Assembly (NCBI GenBank): GCA_902626505.1 | Contig: CACOFQ010000011.1 | Coordinates: 1-47,199 of the forward strand | DNA from: an uncultured Marinoscillum sp. | GTDB lineage: Bacteria > Bacteroidota > Bacteroidia > Cytophagales > MED-G16 | Length of the DNA stretch: 47,199 nt | Direction of reading: 5' to 3' | In this document: positions 30,601 to 33,468 of the stretch, in pieces | Numbering within the stretch: position 1 is the stretch's first letter | Layout of the letters: each line of letters starts with the position of its first letter | Notes under the pieces: model-generated | Databases searched by the model: none | What the model saw: the letters and a program-made list of their open reading frames with translations, nothing else | What the model was told of the DNA's origin: nothing | Position numbers and translations under genes: made by a program

Positions 30601-32505
30601 CCTGATTACCAAGATATTGACTCTGACAACGACGGTATTCACGATGTTGTAGAAGGTGGAGATAGTGTCCTAGATACAAATAATGACGGTCAGTTAGATC
30701 AAAATGATGATAATTATATAGATCTCGATGGAGATGGAATGTATGACCCAACGCTTCTTACAGACCCTACCGACTCTGACGAAGACGGAACCCCTGACCA
30801 CTTAGATATTGATTCTGATAACGACGGTATACACGATGTCACAGAATCTGGTGACGGAAACCTTGACACTAACGGAGACGGAGCAATAGATTCTGGTGAT
30901 AATGGATATTCCGATAATGACAATGACGGAATGGACGACGACTCTGAGCCTACTAACCCATTTGATTCAGATGGTGACGGTTTACCTAATCACCTAGAAT
31001 TAGACTCTGATAACGACGGAATATACGACGTAGAAGAGGGTGGTGACGGATCACTCGACACTAATGACGATGGTGTTATCGATAGCAATGATGATGGATT
31101 CTCAGATGCTGATGCAGACGGAATGGACGATGACGCTGAGTCTACACCAGTTACTAATACAGATAATGATAACTACCCAGATTTCGTTGATATTGATTCT
31201 GATAACGACGGTATCCAAGATGTCATAGAGGGTGGAGATGGTAGTTTAGATACAAATGGAGACGGCAGAATTGATTCTCAAGACACAAATGATGACTTCG
31301 TCTTCGCAGATGATGACGGTGACGGTATGGCAGATGATTCTGAGGATACTCCTGTAATAGACACTGATGGTGATGGTGCAAACGACTACCAAGACCTTGA
31401 CTCTGATAACGACGGTATTCATGATGTAATTGAAGGTGGAGACGGTATTGACGCAGACTTTGACGAAGATGGTGTTAACGAATTCAGTGATTTAGATACA
31501 AACAACGATGGAATGATTGATGAAGATGACGAAGGTTATGCTGACACAGATAACGACGGTATGGCCGATCAGTCAGAGGGAACAGGACAACCTAATAGTG
31601 ACGTTACTGAAGATTTTGATGATGGCACACCGAATTATTTAGACTTAGATAGTGACGATGACGGGTGTAATGACGTGGTAGAAGCAGGATTTAGTGACCT
31701 TGACGGAGACGGTGTCTTAGGTGTTGGTGATCCAGAAGTCGATGAAAATGGTCAGGTATTAACTGATGACCAAGATGGATACGAAGAACCTGTAGACACA
31801 GATAATAATGGAATCCTAGACTGCTACGATGCATTAGTTCTTGTGACTAGTATCGATTCACAGCCACAGTATGCTGGAACTGTATTCCAGGGTGATGATG
31901 TATCTTATGCTGTTGGAGTTTCTGTAGACGGAGATTTACCTGCAGAGTACCAATGGCAGCAGGGAGTTGTTTCTGAAGACGAGCAGGATACTACGTGGAC
32001 AGATCTAGCAAATGATCTTCAGTTTAGTGGTGTTGACACCGACTCAATGACGATTACTAACGTGAGTTTTGAGGAGTTTGATAATACATTATACAGGGTT
32101 ATGGTTACAGCAAAAGGTTATAAGTGTGCTTTCGTACTATCTGATCCTGTAGTGCTTGATGTGAAGTTTAGAGACCTACATATCCCTCAGGGTATATCTC
32201 CAAACAGTGATGGAACAAACGACACGTGGTTTATTACTGGTATTGATTACTATCCTAATAATACGGTACAGATATATAACAGATGGGAGCTTAAAGTATT
32301 TGAGATGGAAGGATATGTTAACGAAGACCCAAGTAAGAACTTTGAAGGTATCGCTAACTTTGGAAACACTAACGGAAAGCTATTGCCAGAGACTGTATAC
32401 TTCTACGTTATCGATCTTGGAGACACTGATCTAGACGGAAATGCTGTCGAGGAAGATAACAGATACAGAAAAGGATATATTTACATTAGACGAGGAAATG
32501 ACTAA
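9700..32505 (+). CDS. Giant multidomain T9SS type B cargo / surface adhesin (7601 aa)
   Basis: This is a probable cell-surface adhesin exported by the type IX secretion system. It starts at TTG (9700-9702); the next Met codon would remove the charged part of the signal peptide (about residues 1-36). Order of parts: cupredoxin domain (about 37-152); 18 composite units, each an Ig-like module (pattern YQWQVS...SW.DI...YSG...TL...F.C) followed by Asp-rich calcium-binding repeats (DDDNDGI, DLDSDNDGC.DV.EAGF); inserted guest domains listed separately; 14 calcium-type repeats (6396-7314); a last Ig-like module; and a T9SS type B (gliding motility-associated) C-terminal domain. One frame is open throughout. 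It is larger than F. johnsoniae SprB (about 6500 aa) and, like it, is followed by a PorP/SprF gene. The ligand is unknown. Confidence 0.92.
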   Translation: MKSFFDKLFPATSLLFSRLAIWFIFMFYFLPNQLFATDYNIKVTATNNQDYIFNSSGLNLVNETDPAFIVKVGDKLIFDVSEVAGNNHPFAIVNDVTGGYNPANKVSGVSFNGEPAVAEVVWDLTGATPGLYFYICTNHPNMVGEITVNAAVTGTDTDNDGVPDVDDVDDDNDGILDVFEGPGPDGIVGTADDADFDDDGVPNRLEIDSDKDGCYDVEEAGYGDIDNPSDGRVGIASDKIEADGTVNIEGGYYNSLDQIDDLDNDNIKDFLQKGSALRKTLDPISVNVLEYSKVTFNGDGATVDDLGTITFNWKITKNIDVANLWQDINVYISENPNHPGIYSGINTNELVIDSVTSGMENFGYRLDMETPAFKCDNLVSTAAARLSVFKLDSDGDLVPDETDLDDDNDGIKDVDEGAGPDGIVGTDDDDDYDGDGVPNRLEIDSDKDGCYDVIESGLDISNDENNDGQVGIPSINVDGNGLVQNTGANEEIYVYGTPADLDGNGTYDFLEAGSAATVKSHPEEKQSVGNNAKVIFVAEGESVCEEVGYEWEVSTDAGDSWSKIDNFEAMGQQSEIMIVGGGYPRRAQNQNSKTFIELYVNADIPANKYKLRWTLPNQPASHWKASEYLPATQKGTYILINNNNGWFNQYIGNPSTLYGNKSYKRIQDDWLDDMTGEFVLELIKMDPGDDGVYNPPCNNCDDIESVVVDRFGKKLVNAPPWFTPQGFFKRKDNFYADSTFRLTDWDICAECMEDKQNASNDAETYDFGNHKLPNTSIYSGIYDDTLVIHSIRPYMDRYQFRAIVSSDCFACDDGTPTNSGEVVVFQDTDGDGIGDVDDFDSDNDGIENSKEGLLTDDFDGDGIPNYLDLDSDGDGCLDVIEAGFLDPDGDGVVGDSIDTDGDGALDASTTVDDEGKIQSHSYANPLDVDGDNNLDFLQFGADIRIFSNPESVLIDEEEDTIFVATATETTNSLLWWWDQPDDNNNSANQNHAVTQTNVGAHILVKDAKESSVSGRVIIEYPYLSALTDQEASDLSLIPLSQFRGHSYYISSSNFYGEAAKSFAENIDGGYQFTPNDAFELEKIREDASAKVGNGRWIYLNYFQDLSSEEYSEPDGGWVSGFIPNSANYQWQVSIDKGNSWTDISESSANYSGVTNDTLRVKSAPASFDSLYYRLKATPKAYSCASEPKFSETAILSVSSDPDNDGITNSKDLDDDNDGILDEDEGTGDTDGDGIPDKLDLDSDNDGCFDSQEAGFSGFDSEGFLCKDASCVDTDGKVDGHNYNTELADLDNSGVPDYLEAGQSPDITSVKDLVSGVSVAANNSSHSLTVEATIGDITNKSYYVNWDSNEPNDSGGEDFATIIRDKGTWNDVRGCCSTYHSIVEFNTIMSKEFSNMKLMGDYNGHTYYLNTNYWAPNVAAQNVRNYYSGIGGYLVIINDASENAIIASFLSGLTSTASSQVNIGHYQNKTSGLNVEKDKGWESYTYPSKMEFTWQVSSDDGSSWTDINAQNDTETFTSESGSGENLFTNGSLDGTVNSDVSPTGWTRLASNLSSDINNLENEAVGGIYNVTDGVNVSNSNDGGTWVGFHDRTDYNYEEGIYQNVSLEAGETYTISYEQANFGAVSSFDNSFKLNNSGKIRVFIDAGTNAPTTLIGDGGEMVLGTGWNNASVNYTAPTTGNYSIGFAVQTTSTSSGSTGAYLSIDGISIKEANTSSTSTITYSGYTSKSLTINPAIYSIDDYRYRVIATNPGFLCAVNDTSDVIILKVRDDFDGDGVEDGEDVDDDNDGIWDSNEGDGSTDTDGDGIPDTRELDSDGDGCRDVDEYHGLSPDRDTNDDGIYDYTGVINNDGSVPGTSRWTTGKDIDNNGIKDFQEAGSAITSMSCPEEDVTAVEAQNFSVISTALGGSDLPNVDYRWQVSKDTSKTWTDIANESNSPLIITGIGYGQTSTSLDGYPKFIEIYVLEDVNLSNQYFYLRSLRQNGHDWGGIDQRLAGGVFKKGDFILIWGNSSTKTTAIDGFFGEGISDQYAYSSYYDELDNMRGGNDSYAIVEWSGNWFDTRKVVDRFGDGYNTLNYDKGWVYRKSGSQPVANPNSPYYDESQWTNCPECLKDASKNESAPTPFPLKSFSGEKISYDETKGDSLLVSGTNMSMSGYQFRVIASTPSYVCGENDTSCVISLTVLPDFDKDSIPDRDDLDDDNDGILDQYEGDNDDDNDGKPNSQDLDSDGDGCNDVTEAGFDDPNNDGIVGDLPVTVDSDGRVQGGDPLTYLSTYDDTPQDLDNNNTYDFLDKGSEITVTSSLLYFLSEGGDNATYFVNYDAFGTVVLKWQISTDNGDNWQDLTESSTYVGVTTNTLKVMNINGSMDGNKFRLVVTTPAFACHEETYFIADLDVDEDVDDDGILNKDDLDDDNDGILDEDEGGASSVLDTDGDGIRDRFDLDSDGDNCYDVTEAGFTDGNDDGLLGAESPPKVDGDGLVTSGLLNDGYKVPLDRDSDGNKDFQQYGQSIVDAVLNKSNLVLLESETGSFTIDASVPGGDLITYQWQFASNQDGVYFDVPEQAPFSGSQTKTLTITQPSVEYNGFYFRILVTIPSFVCQIVPLDLNVPIIVLPDNDRDGVADKDDDDDDNDGILDKHEGDGDFDNDGILNKFDPDSDNDGCTDVIEAGYLDQNSDGKLGPLDSLHLGVYLDDDQELPSILSNGRVSGHSYEENINNIIDLDDNGTPDFLEVGAPITDLTCPESVTVNEGSDASFTTDVSVAAGKLVYQWEISNDEGTSWSDINDAGIMFLGLGQGNNWNKYPRFIELYVTKDIPDLSKIWIYSYNDGSSSNNHYFRFPSESASKGDIIIIYDNSSYFNNYFDLNYSSYDKNFYWNNFYNYNYGNDAFEIRYGEPNTDKELVDVIGEVGVDGVGRPWEYYKGWIKRKDDTYAKTKFDISDWEVCKDCLGDVPTNAEAIRPYVQKTFSSDEVAVGSNSNTLNLRNISFNSYNGSWVRAKVSNPGYACGVGDTTCIAKIVVIPYDSDSDGVPDKDDADDDNDGILDVDEGGETLDTDGDGIPNRIDLDSDGDGCDDVVEAGHEDPDEDGILGNGTPTVDENTGKIDGHSYSEPDDNDGDNTKDFLQNSANTLISVHPSDIVRQGGVNDDAIFVVETNGTNLEYQWEYSDDDTATWKPLVDAGYYSGVTTSTLSVTGITEDIDGFYYRVKITTLSLVCQEPIYSYAAMLTAKDDSDGDDIDNDRDRDSDNDGISNDAEGGPDVDTDNDGIPDILDLDSDNDGCYDAVEAGYDDPDGDGIPGTGKPEVVGLGLIFVDGHNYNDQSGWDSDENDVNDWQEFGGPLTSISHPGNVSGSEGKKVTFSSGGVALSTVGFQWQVSIDNGNSWSDVQEQLPYQGTNTKDLVIEPLNTNLNGNLYRAVISTPSFACGPVRESEPARLSVDPDNDGDGVVDYLDLDDDNDGIEDVDEFIDDFDGDGIPNKFDLDSDNDGCDDVIEAGFLDPNGDGILGDSIDIDNDGIKDVAALVDPKNGTVTSAVGYYDPNDLDENDVFDFLEVGSQVVINENPQAKYDVSEFNETKIYVDASANGTVAYQWQVSSDNCDEEDSWVDLQNSPKLMISGLFETKNGGYDGIELYAIEDIESLKGYGLSLSRGTSANAQFRFDDTNLKAGQYYILYWGNNWANFFSNENNASYKSRSQGTVNNLGRFGQYNITLWDVNKKIDLYGSTSEEARDSEWDTEEGWAYRKNGRGPSMTFNIDDWTIVKRAFALVGNTTNGNDIALNPYPIFKFTNPQRYLGVDTDTLTIERIPISFDNLNYRVKVSTPAFACDTVVYSTCANINVDPMNDTDDDKIPDFIDLDSDNDGIEDADEGCDIDTDGDGIVNCLDPDSDNDGCDDVIEAGFTDENGDGQLGPKDLYVDVNGKVTSGVDGYNTPLDNDENGIPDYLEVGDQPIVIEDPITVDVMQYTDTIFVANATASGVITKKWQQSDDNATTFRTLYNTPSLIITGVVEGNISYERPRIVEFKAIRDVEDVNDYNFVAYNRDSNGDGLIDQNDAYVKYNLTGNPNSPLKLDSGEFYYLTDNENYAKVFLNNSGIDTDEPADDVGNFDWDKVKSYSYSSIYSTVGAGKYPLGLVMKDPEGSQELKLVDYFGASEDGTSSADDNYNRGWKYRKDTTQVSPVYYREQDWEKCPECTNYKRNNLAPNEFPVGSYNEPVIISGVGTDTLSLENIPAYMDGYLYNMEFITKGFQCDNEIFTNSATLKVFLQDTDNDDVVDGRDDDTDNDGILDVDEGIEDLDGDGIPNFRDLDSDGDGCLDVVEAGFEDPDGDGYLGTSPVQVNPSNGRVINQGGYSSPPTLDLDNNGISDFREAGSAAQITKQPTDQVYSGDVDKDAIFYFEATSESDMLFQWQILIDTLGTDWQDMAEAGNFSGVNNDTLFVNNILTYSAYWFRVRIATPSFACGDTLFTESVKLVGSEDWDKDGVPDDIDWDDDNDGIIDEDEGEDIDTDGDGIPDSKDSDSDGDGCNDVIEAGFSDADGDGYLGPVSPPEVNGLGFVTSESPIELGYINDPLDWDDDGIDDTKDPGSQAIPKTNLVDSYTQAGANATFSASFTSLGPITYHWEVSSNGGSTWTDILKDTVVVGNDTTIYSGITDTTLVVYNVKYEMHDYQYRIVASTPSYVCGIDVASVASSIKLADDHDKDGIIDIIDLDDDNDGILDSIEGGGDTDEDGIPDWFDPDSDNDGCYDVVEAGFEDPDNDGVLCTSPVVVDALGKVVCLSDEACEYDPYTNMSWSRNSSASYITDSEKSPGYYRLTYENNNIWGSVFRDGKVDLRGDFVINADLYFGDEDSRGSGIAFNLTQSHTSGNRYNVHELAMNLNNVLSVEFDTRDNGSSYNDIPNDHSSLHINGNNIAGTSTLGVTTTSEYSYQYHSERPINIVDLGNIEDGEWKEFTFSWSASSKTITVDFEGQQIMTYQVDIVKDVLNGSNEATFGFTSDGYYSSNEHRVYIKSVCEQDAGSDESIFKGYTDPNDLDEDGKYDFQQAGETPEFTDNYEEDAIIIINEGADTTITSSVTYDGSGDIVWQMCDEDCGSCTTIEESSGLMLSGIFTGVIGDTEPSTIELYALEDIQDLSVYGIEIVKGEDNAAPDGVDYTLSSTALDSGNFYTISSDSTYQRAWFSIFPDEDNFLNIFDGNDAIVLYKNGKIIDVYGHPGTNGSETEWDYTDGWVYRKDGRVHSSTFNVNDWKNCKGCSEGVRFNVDMINPFPYESFEGAPTFSGVDTDNLTLKNATESLNGVKIRRAVIDIAYTCSPVIGGDCISVGINLDNDKDGIIDVIDLDDDNDGILDSLETEGDADGDGIPNHFDLDSDNDGCLDVVEAGFTDGNDDGVLGSVSPPEVDDLGMVTSGVDGYTLPADNDQSGVYDFLEYGTKAVVVSSPDTISGTEGSELYFVAKGTAVGGKMTSYPFDESDWFTNSSASWNANANYHQVTSSYNSYGQVWSKKKIDISRDFVITSKIYFGYRNSNNGGEGLAFVLQSTGTNAYASQNTSIGYNASSSSNGNISNAVALEFDTRSSLSNIDDYLYPVTIEGIGNVNKSDQTARNLGEIEDGQYHDVTISWNSLNKTLSLSFDGTRKLEWNIDMESKIFGTNEVYFGFTGSTSYYYWNLHYVKDISVTGTLEGEGADNVAYKWQVSTDSAKTWVDITEDDNLTYSGINNDTLIINDVSKSFNGYVYKAILRNPAFACDPSVETEIALLEILPDNDKDGIPDVDDVDDDNDGILDTDEGGDDLDGDGIPNWFDLDSDGDNCFDVTEAGFVDDDFYYSPYDTIYENITWYPSNWNTSNNPSNSSNNEHHAIKISQGFNDIYEGYPTSHVIEFSEIVEGDISGYGLRHVYNGHTYYKSNGSSGWNAAKASADAIPGAYLVVISSQEEWESLSSKYYYNFWLGLYQDLPCDNCEPDGNWKWVPSLERRVIDSPDGILGNSPVTVITDGDDADLGRVVKSADGSQPLGYAPQKDGDYDGKLDYLDFGTEAVIISEPVTDRVDGGDPIVLGTVVEVTGTAIYQWYVSADTGKIWSEVPNFPPFVGANTDTLTITSAPLSFNGYQFKMVVSTPAYACGLNDTTSAIPVKVSNDFDEDGIPNEIDIDDDNDGIVDTLEVIDSENDDDYDNDGIPNYYDLDSDDDGCDDVLEAGFNDPDGDGILCTSPVVVNKLGQVLCFDTNNDGLITSDDTVMADTAAAGYIYPLDADNSGIVDFKEEDDFTIEITTHPMDVQVPDRTTGYVFVKVNSTDSLSYQWQKSSDSISWTNVTDDTLYIEREQDIFDTLIYKGSTSDTLFIMNIDTLVDSTYYRVLVDIPSSPCAEETPSNAAFMTVVTDIDLDNDGIPNIEEGFGDTDGDGIPNYLDLDSDNDGIPDVIEGGDGDKDTNGDGMIDENDEGFTDDDEDGMADSAEDTPVPDNDGDGTPDFLDIDSDNDGIFDVEEGGDGDLDTNGDGMIDDLDDGFADLDEDGMADDSKYTDQPDNDGDGRPDYLDIDSDNDGIHDVVEGGDGDLDTNNDGVIDSNDNGFSDLDKDGMDDDSEITPTEDFDGDGKPNYLDIDSDNDGIHDVEEGGDGDLDTNNDGVIDDKDDNYLDANGDGMDDDSEITPTPDNDGDTNPDYLDIDSDNDGIFDVEEGGDGDLDTNDDGVIDSNDTGYGDVDGDGMDDDSELTPTTNTDGDTKPDYLDIDSDNDGIHDVVEGGDGDLDTNNDGVIDEIDSGYGDADGNGMDDDSEETPSTDSDGDGNPNYRDIDSDNDGIHDVVEGGDGEKDTNGEGVIDSNDDGYSDIDNNGMDDDSEGTTEINTDLDDLPDYLDIDSDNDGIHDVEEGGDGDLDTNNDGVIDSNDDGYSDSDKDGMDDDSESTPVTETDSDSYPDYIDLDSDNDGIQDVLEGGDGDLDTNGDGWIDSSDDDFVDADGDGMDDRAEITPVTESDKDGFPDYQDIDSDNDGIHDVVEGGDSVLDTNNDGQLDQNDDNYIDLDGDGMYDPTLLTDPTDSDEDGTPDHLDIDSDNDGIHDVTESGDGNLDTNGDGAIDSGDNGYSDNDNDGMDDDSEPTNPFDSDGDGLPNHLELDSDNDGIYDVEEGGDGSLDTNDDGVIDSNDDGFSDADADGMDDDAESTPVTNTDNDNYPDFVDIDSDNDGIQDVIEGGDGSLDTNGDGRIDSQDTNDDFVFADDDGDGMADDSEDTPVIDTDGDGANDYQDLDSDNDGIHDVIEGGDGIDADFDEDGVNEFSDLDTNNDGMIDEDDEGYADTDNDGMADQSEGTGQPNSDVTEDFDDGTPNYLDLDSDDDGCNDVVEAGFSDLDGDGVLGVGDPEVDENGQVLTDDQDGYEEPVDTDNNGILDCYDALVLVTSIDSQPQYAGTVFQGDDVSYAVGVSVDGDLPAEYQWQQGVVSEDEQDTTWTDLANDLQFSGVDTDSMTITNVSFEEFDNTLYRVMVTAKGYKCAFVLSDPVVLDVKFRDLHIPQGISPNSDGTNDTWFITGIDYYPNNTVQIYNRWELKVFEMEGYVNEDPSKNFEGIANFGNTNGKLLPETVYFYVIDLGDTDLDGNAVEEDNRYRKGYIYIRRGND
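9808..10155 (+). other. Cupredoxin (blue copper) domain of the giant protein
   Basis: Residues about 37-152 have the plastocyanin/amicyanin pattern. Likely type 1 copper ligands are H88 (NNHPFAIV) and C136, H139, M142 in CTNHPNMVG. The C-x2-H-x2-M spacing is that of amicyanin. All four ligands are present, so copper binding is plausible. Confidence 0.8.
11420..11990 (+). other. Lamin-tail-like insert 1 (giant protein)
   Basis: Residues about 574-764 interrupt an Ig-like module between its SWSKI and YSGIYDDTL stretches. Visible signals are TFIELYVNADI, VVDRFG, and an end region with FKRKD and DWDICAECM. This fits a Bacteroidota lamin-tail-domain variant. Confidence 0.6.
12610..13060 (+). other. 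Permuted C-type-lectin-like insert 1 (giant protein)
   Basis: Residues about 970-1120. The C-terminal half comes first, degenerate (WWWDQPDD ... GRVIIEY), then the N-terminal half (FRGHSYYIS ... WIYLNYFQD ... EPDGGW). It sits in an Ig-like module just before its YQWQVS strand. Confidence 0.6.
13715..14160 (+). other. Permuted C-type-lectin-like insert 2 (giant protein)
   Basis: Residues about 1339-1487. NWDSNEPND ... GTWNDV ... SIVEF comes first, then NGHTYYLN ... GGYLVIIND ... VNIGHYQN. It is inserted just before the TWQVS strand of an Ig-like module, the same place as insert 1. Confidence 0.7.
14260..14835 (+). other. Jellyroll/CBM-like insert (giant protein)
   Basis: Residues about 1521-1712, with NLFTNGSLDGT, GGTWVGF, LEAGETYTISYEQANFGA and GTGWNNASVNYTAP. 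It lies in the Ig-like loop after SWTDI. The same domain opens the 1133-aa protein at 43812. The fold is inferred from pattern only. Confidence 0.65.
15500..16075 (+). other. Lamin-tail-like insert 2 (giant protein)
   Basis: Residues about 1934-2126, between TWTDI and the closing part of an Ig-like module. Signals: PKFIEIYVLEDVNLS, FKKGDFILIWG, VVDRFG, GWVYRKSG, WTNCPECL. Confidence 0.65.
18045..18565 (+). other. Lamin-tail-like insert 3 (giant protein)
   Basis: Residues about 2782-2956, after SWSDI of an Ig-like module. Signals: PRFIELYVTKDIPDLS, KGDIIIIYDNS, VDVIG, GWIKRKDD, WEVCKDCL. Confidence 0.65.
20520..21050 (+). other. Lamin-tail-like insert 4 (giant protein)
   Basis: Residues about 3607-3784, after SWVDL of an Ig-like module. 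Signals: DGIELYAIEDIESLKGYG, LKAGQYYILYWG, KIDLYG, GWAYRKNG. Confidence 0.65.
21680..22320 (+). other. Lamin-tail-like insert 5 (giant protein)
   Basis: Residues about 3994-4207. Signals: LIITGVVEG, PRIVEFKAIRDVEDV, LDSGEFYYLTDN, KLVDYFG, GWKYRKD, WEKCPECT. It occupies the same Ig-like loop as inserts 1-4. Confidence 0.65.
24031..24715 (+). other. L-type lectin-like insert 1 (giant protein)
   Basis: Residues about 4778-5006, inside a calcium-repeat segment rather than an Ig-like module. Signals: VDLRGDFVINADLYFG, GSGIAFNL, LSVEFDTR, EDGEWKEFTFSW, ATFGFTSDG. The order is as expected for legume-lectin-like domains. Confidence 0.7.
24980..25490 (+). other. Lamin-tail-like insert 6 (giant protein)
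   Basis: Residues about 5094-5264. Signals: LMLSGIFTG, STIELYALEDIQDLSVYG, LDSGNFYTISSD, KIIDVYG, GWVYRKDG. It occupies the same Ig-like loop as inserts 1-5. Confidence 0.65.
26055..26705 (+). other. L-type lectin-like insert 2 (giant protein)
   Basis: Residues about 5452-5669, in the Ig-like loop before YKWQVS. Signals: KIDISRDFVITSKIYFG, GEGLAFVLQ, AVALEFDTR, LGEIEDGQYHDVTISW, VYFGFTGS. Confidence 0.75.
27160..27590 (+). other. Permuted C-type-lectin-like insert 3 (giant protein)
   Basis: Residues about 5821-5964. SNWNTSNNPS ... GFNDIYEG ... SHVIEF comes first, then NGHTYYKS ... GAYLVVISSQEEW ... FWLGLYQD ... EPDGNWKWV. Here the host is a calcium repeat, split between EAGFVD and DSPDGILGN. 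Confidence 0.7.
28885..31641 (+). repeat. Fourteen calcium-type repeats, 192-bp period
   Basis: Residues 6396-7314. Units 1-12 are each exactly 64 aa (192 bp; starts at 28885, 29077, 29269 and so on to 30997). Units 13 (31189) and 14 (31393) are 68 and 83 aa. Consensus parts are DIDSDNDGIHDV, EEGGDGDLDTNNDGVID and DGMDDDSE, several EF-loop-like Asp stretches per unit. Synonymous codons vary between units although the protein motif is fixed, so the array is old and held by selection on protein. It probably forms a long Ca2+-stiffened stalk. Confidence 0.92.
32170..32502 (+). other. T9SS type B sorting domain (giant protein)
   Basis: The last 111 residues follow the gliding motility-associated C-terminal pattern: DLHIPQGISPNSDGTNDTW, VQIYNRWELKVFE, LPETVYFYVIDLG and a final KGYIYIRR. 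It should direct export and surface attachment through the type IX system. Confidence 0.9.
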
Positions 32506-32518
32506 ATTTGAAGATATA

Positions 32519-33466
32519 ATGATGAGAAAAGTAGTTTTATTTATGATTGTTTTTGCTTCAGCGTTTAGCGCAAGAGCACAGCAAGACGCTATGTTTAGTC
32601 ATTATATGTTTAATACTCAGTCTATAAATCCTGGGTATGTGGGTTCAAGGGAAGTACTTAGTGTTATGTCAGTTATAAGGTCTCAGTGGATAAATTTCGA
32701 TGGTGCCCCAAGAACACAAACACTATCAATAAATTCTCCTCTTTTCAATGACCAGCTAGGTTTTGGTTTTAGTATTTTGAATGATAAAATTGGACCAATT
32801 AAATCTACAAATTTTGCTTTGGATCTTGCGTATCACCTGCAAGTGACGCAAAGTGGTCACAAACTATCGTTTGGAATAAAAGGAGGTGGTAACGCATTCA
32901 GCTCTGATTTTTCAATGCTCGACCTTGACGCGGGAGATCCAGACCAAATAGACCCATCTTTCAGCAGAGACGTAAGGAGAAAATTTTTACCAAATTTTGG
33001 TGCTGGTTTTTACTATAACACCACTAAATGGTATGCGGGTTTATCAATTCCCAATATCCTCGAGAAAGAGTTTGACCAGTCACAGAGGCATTATTTTGCT
33101 ATTGCTGGAGCTCTTTTTGAGATTAACAGAGATATTAAGCTTAGACCAAGCCTGTACCTTAAAATGACAAAAAATGCTCCAGTAAACCTTGACTTTAGTG
33201 CGTACGCAGTATTTAAAGATCTTTTTTGGCTAGGGGGGATGTTTAGAACAGCAATGGGTAGGATAATTCCTACTGGTAAAATAGGTGGGGGACTTGGACT
33301 GATGGCAGGAATTAACCTTAATGAAAATATTGCAATTGGTTATTCATACGACTACTCGGTAGGTAATACAACATTTAAGTATAATGGCGGTAGCCACGAA
33401 ATACTATTGCGTTACGACTTTATGTTTAAGAAAAAAGATATTATTAAATCTCCAAGATACTTTTAA
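32519..33466 (+). CDS. PorP/SprF family type IX secretion outer-membrane protein
   Basis: This is an outer-membrane beta-barrel-type protein of the PorP/SprF family (about 315 aa). SprF is needed for SprB secretion in F. johnsoniae, and relatives usually sit next to type B cargos. The N-terminus is a signal peptide (MMRKVVLFMIVFASA, cleavage near ARA), followed by family hallmarks QQDAMFSHYMFNTQSINPGY, GSR, SQWINFDGAPRTQTLSI, and later FGAGFYYNTTKWYAGLSIP. The end alternates aromatic strands and closes with LLRYDF. I chose the ATG pair at 32519/32522 because it begins the signal peptide; the earlier in-frame Met overlaps the adhesin gene. The start is 13 bp after the giant gene stop and the stop is 2 bp before the next ATG, so this is an operon. 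Confidence 0.93.
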   Translation: MMRKVVLFMIVFASAFSARAQQDAMFSHYMFNTQSINPGYVGSREVLSVMSVIRSQWINFDGAPRTQTLSINSPLFNDQLGFGFSILNDKIGPIKSTNFALDLAYHLQVTQSGHKLSFGIKGGGNAFSSDFSMLDLDAGDPDQIDPSFSRDVRRKFLPNFGAGFYYNTTKWYAGLSIPNILEKEFDQSQRHYFAIAGALFEINRDIKLRPSLYLKMTKNAPVNLDFSAYAVFKDLFWLGGMFRTAMGRIIPTGKIGGGLGLMAGINLNENIAIGYSYDYSVGNTTFKYNGGSHEILLRYDFMFKKKDIIKSPRYF

Positions 33467-33468
33467 TT

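Noticed and set aside
28878-31228. Many antisense and out-of-frame reading frames rich in Ser or His over the calcium-repeat region.
   Set aside because: They are shadows of Asp-rich codons (GAT/GAC read in reverse give Ser-rich or His/Arg-rich strings) and lack starts, signals or family motifs.
28885-31641. Possible CRISPR-like or satellite repeat because of the regular 192-bp period.
   Set aside because: The repeats are in frame inside one coding region, are far too long, and vary at silent sites; there are no spacers or cas genes.
32441-32518. An earlier start for the PorP/SprF protein at 32441.
   Set aside because: It would place 26 charged residues before a clear signal peptide and overlap the giant gene.
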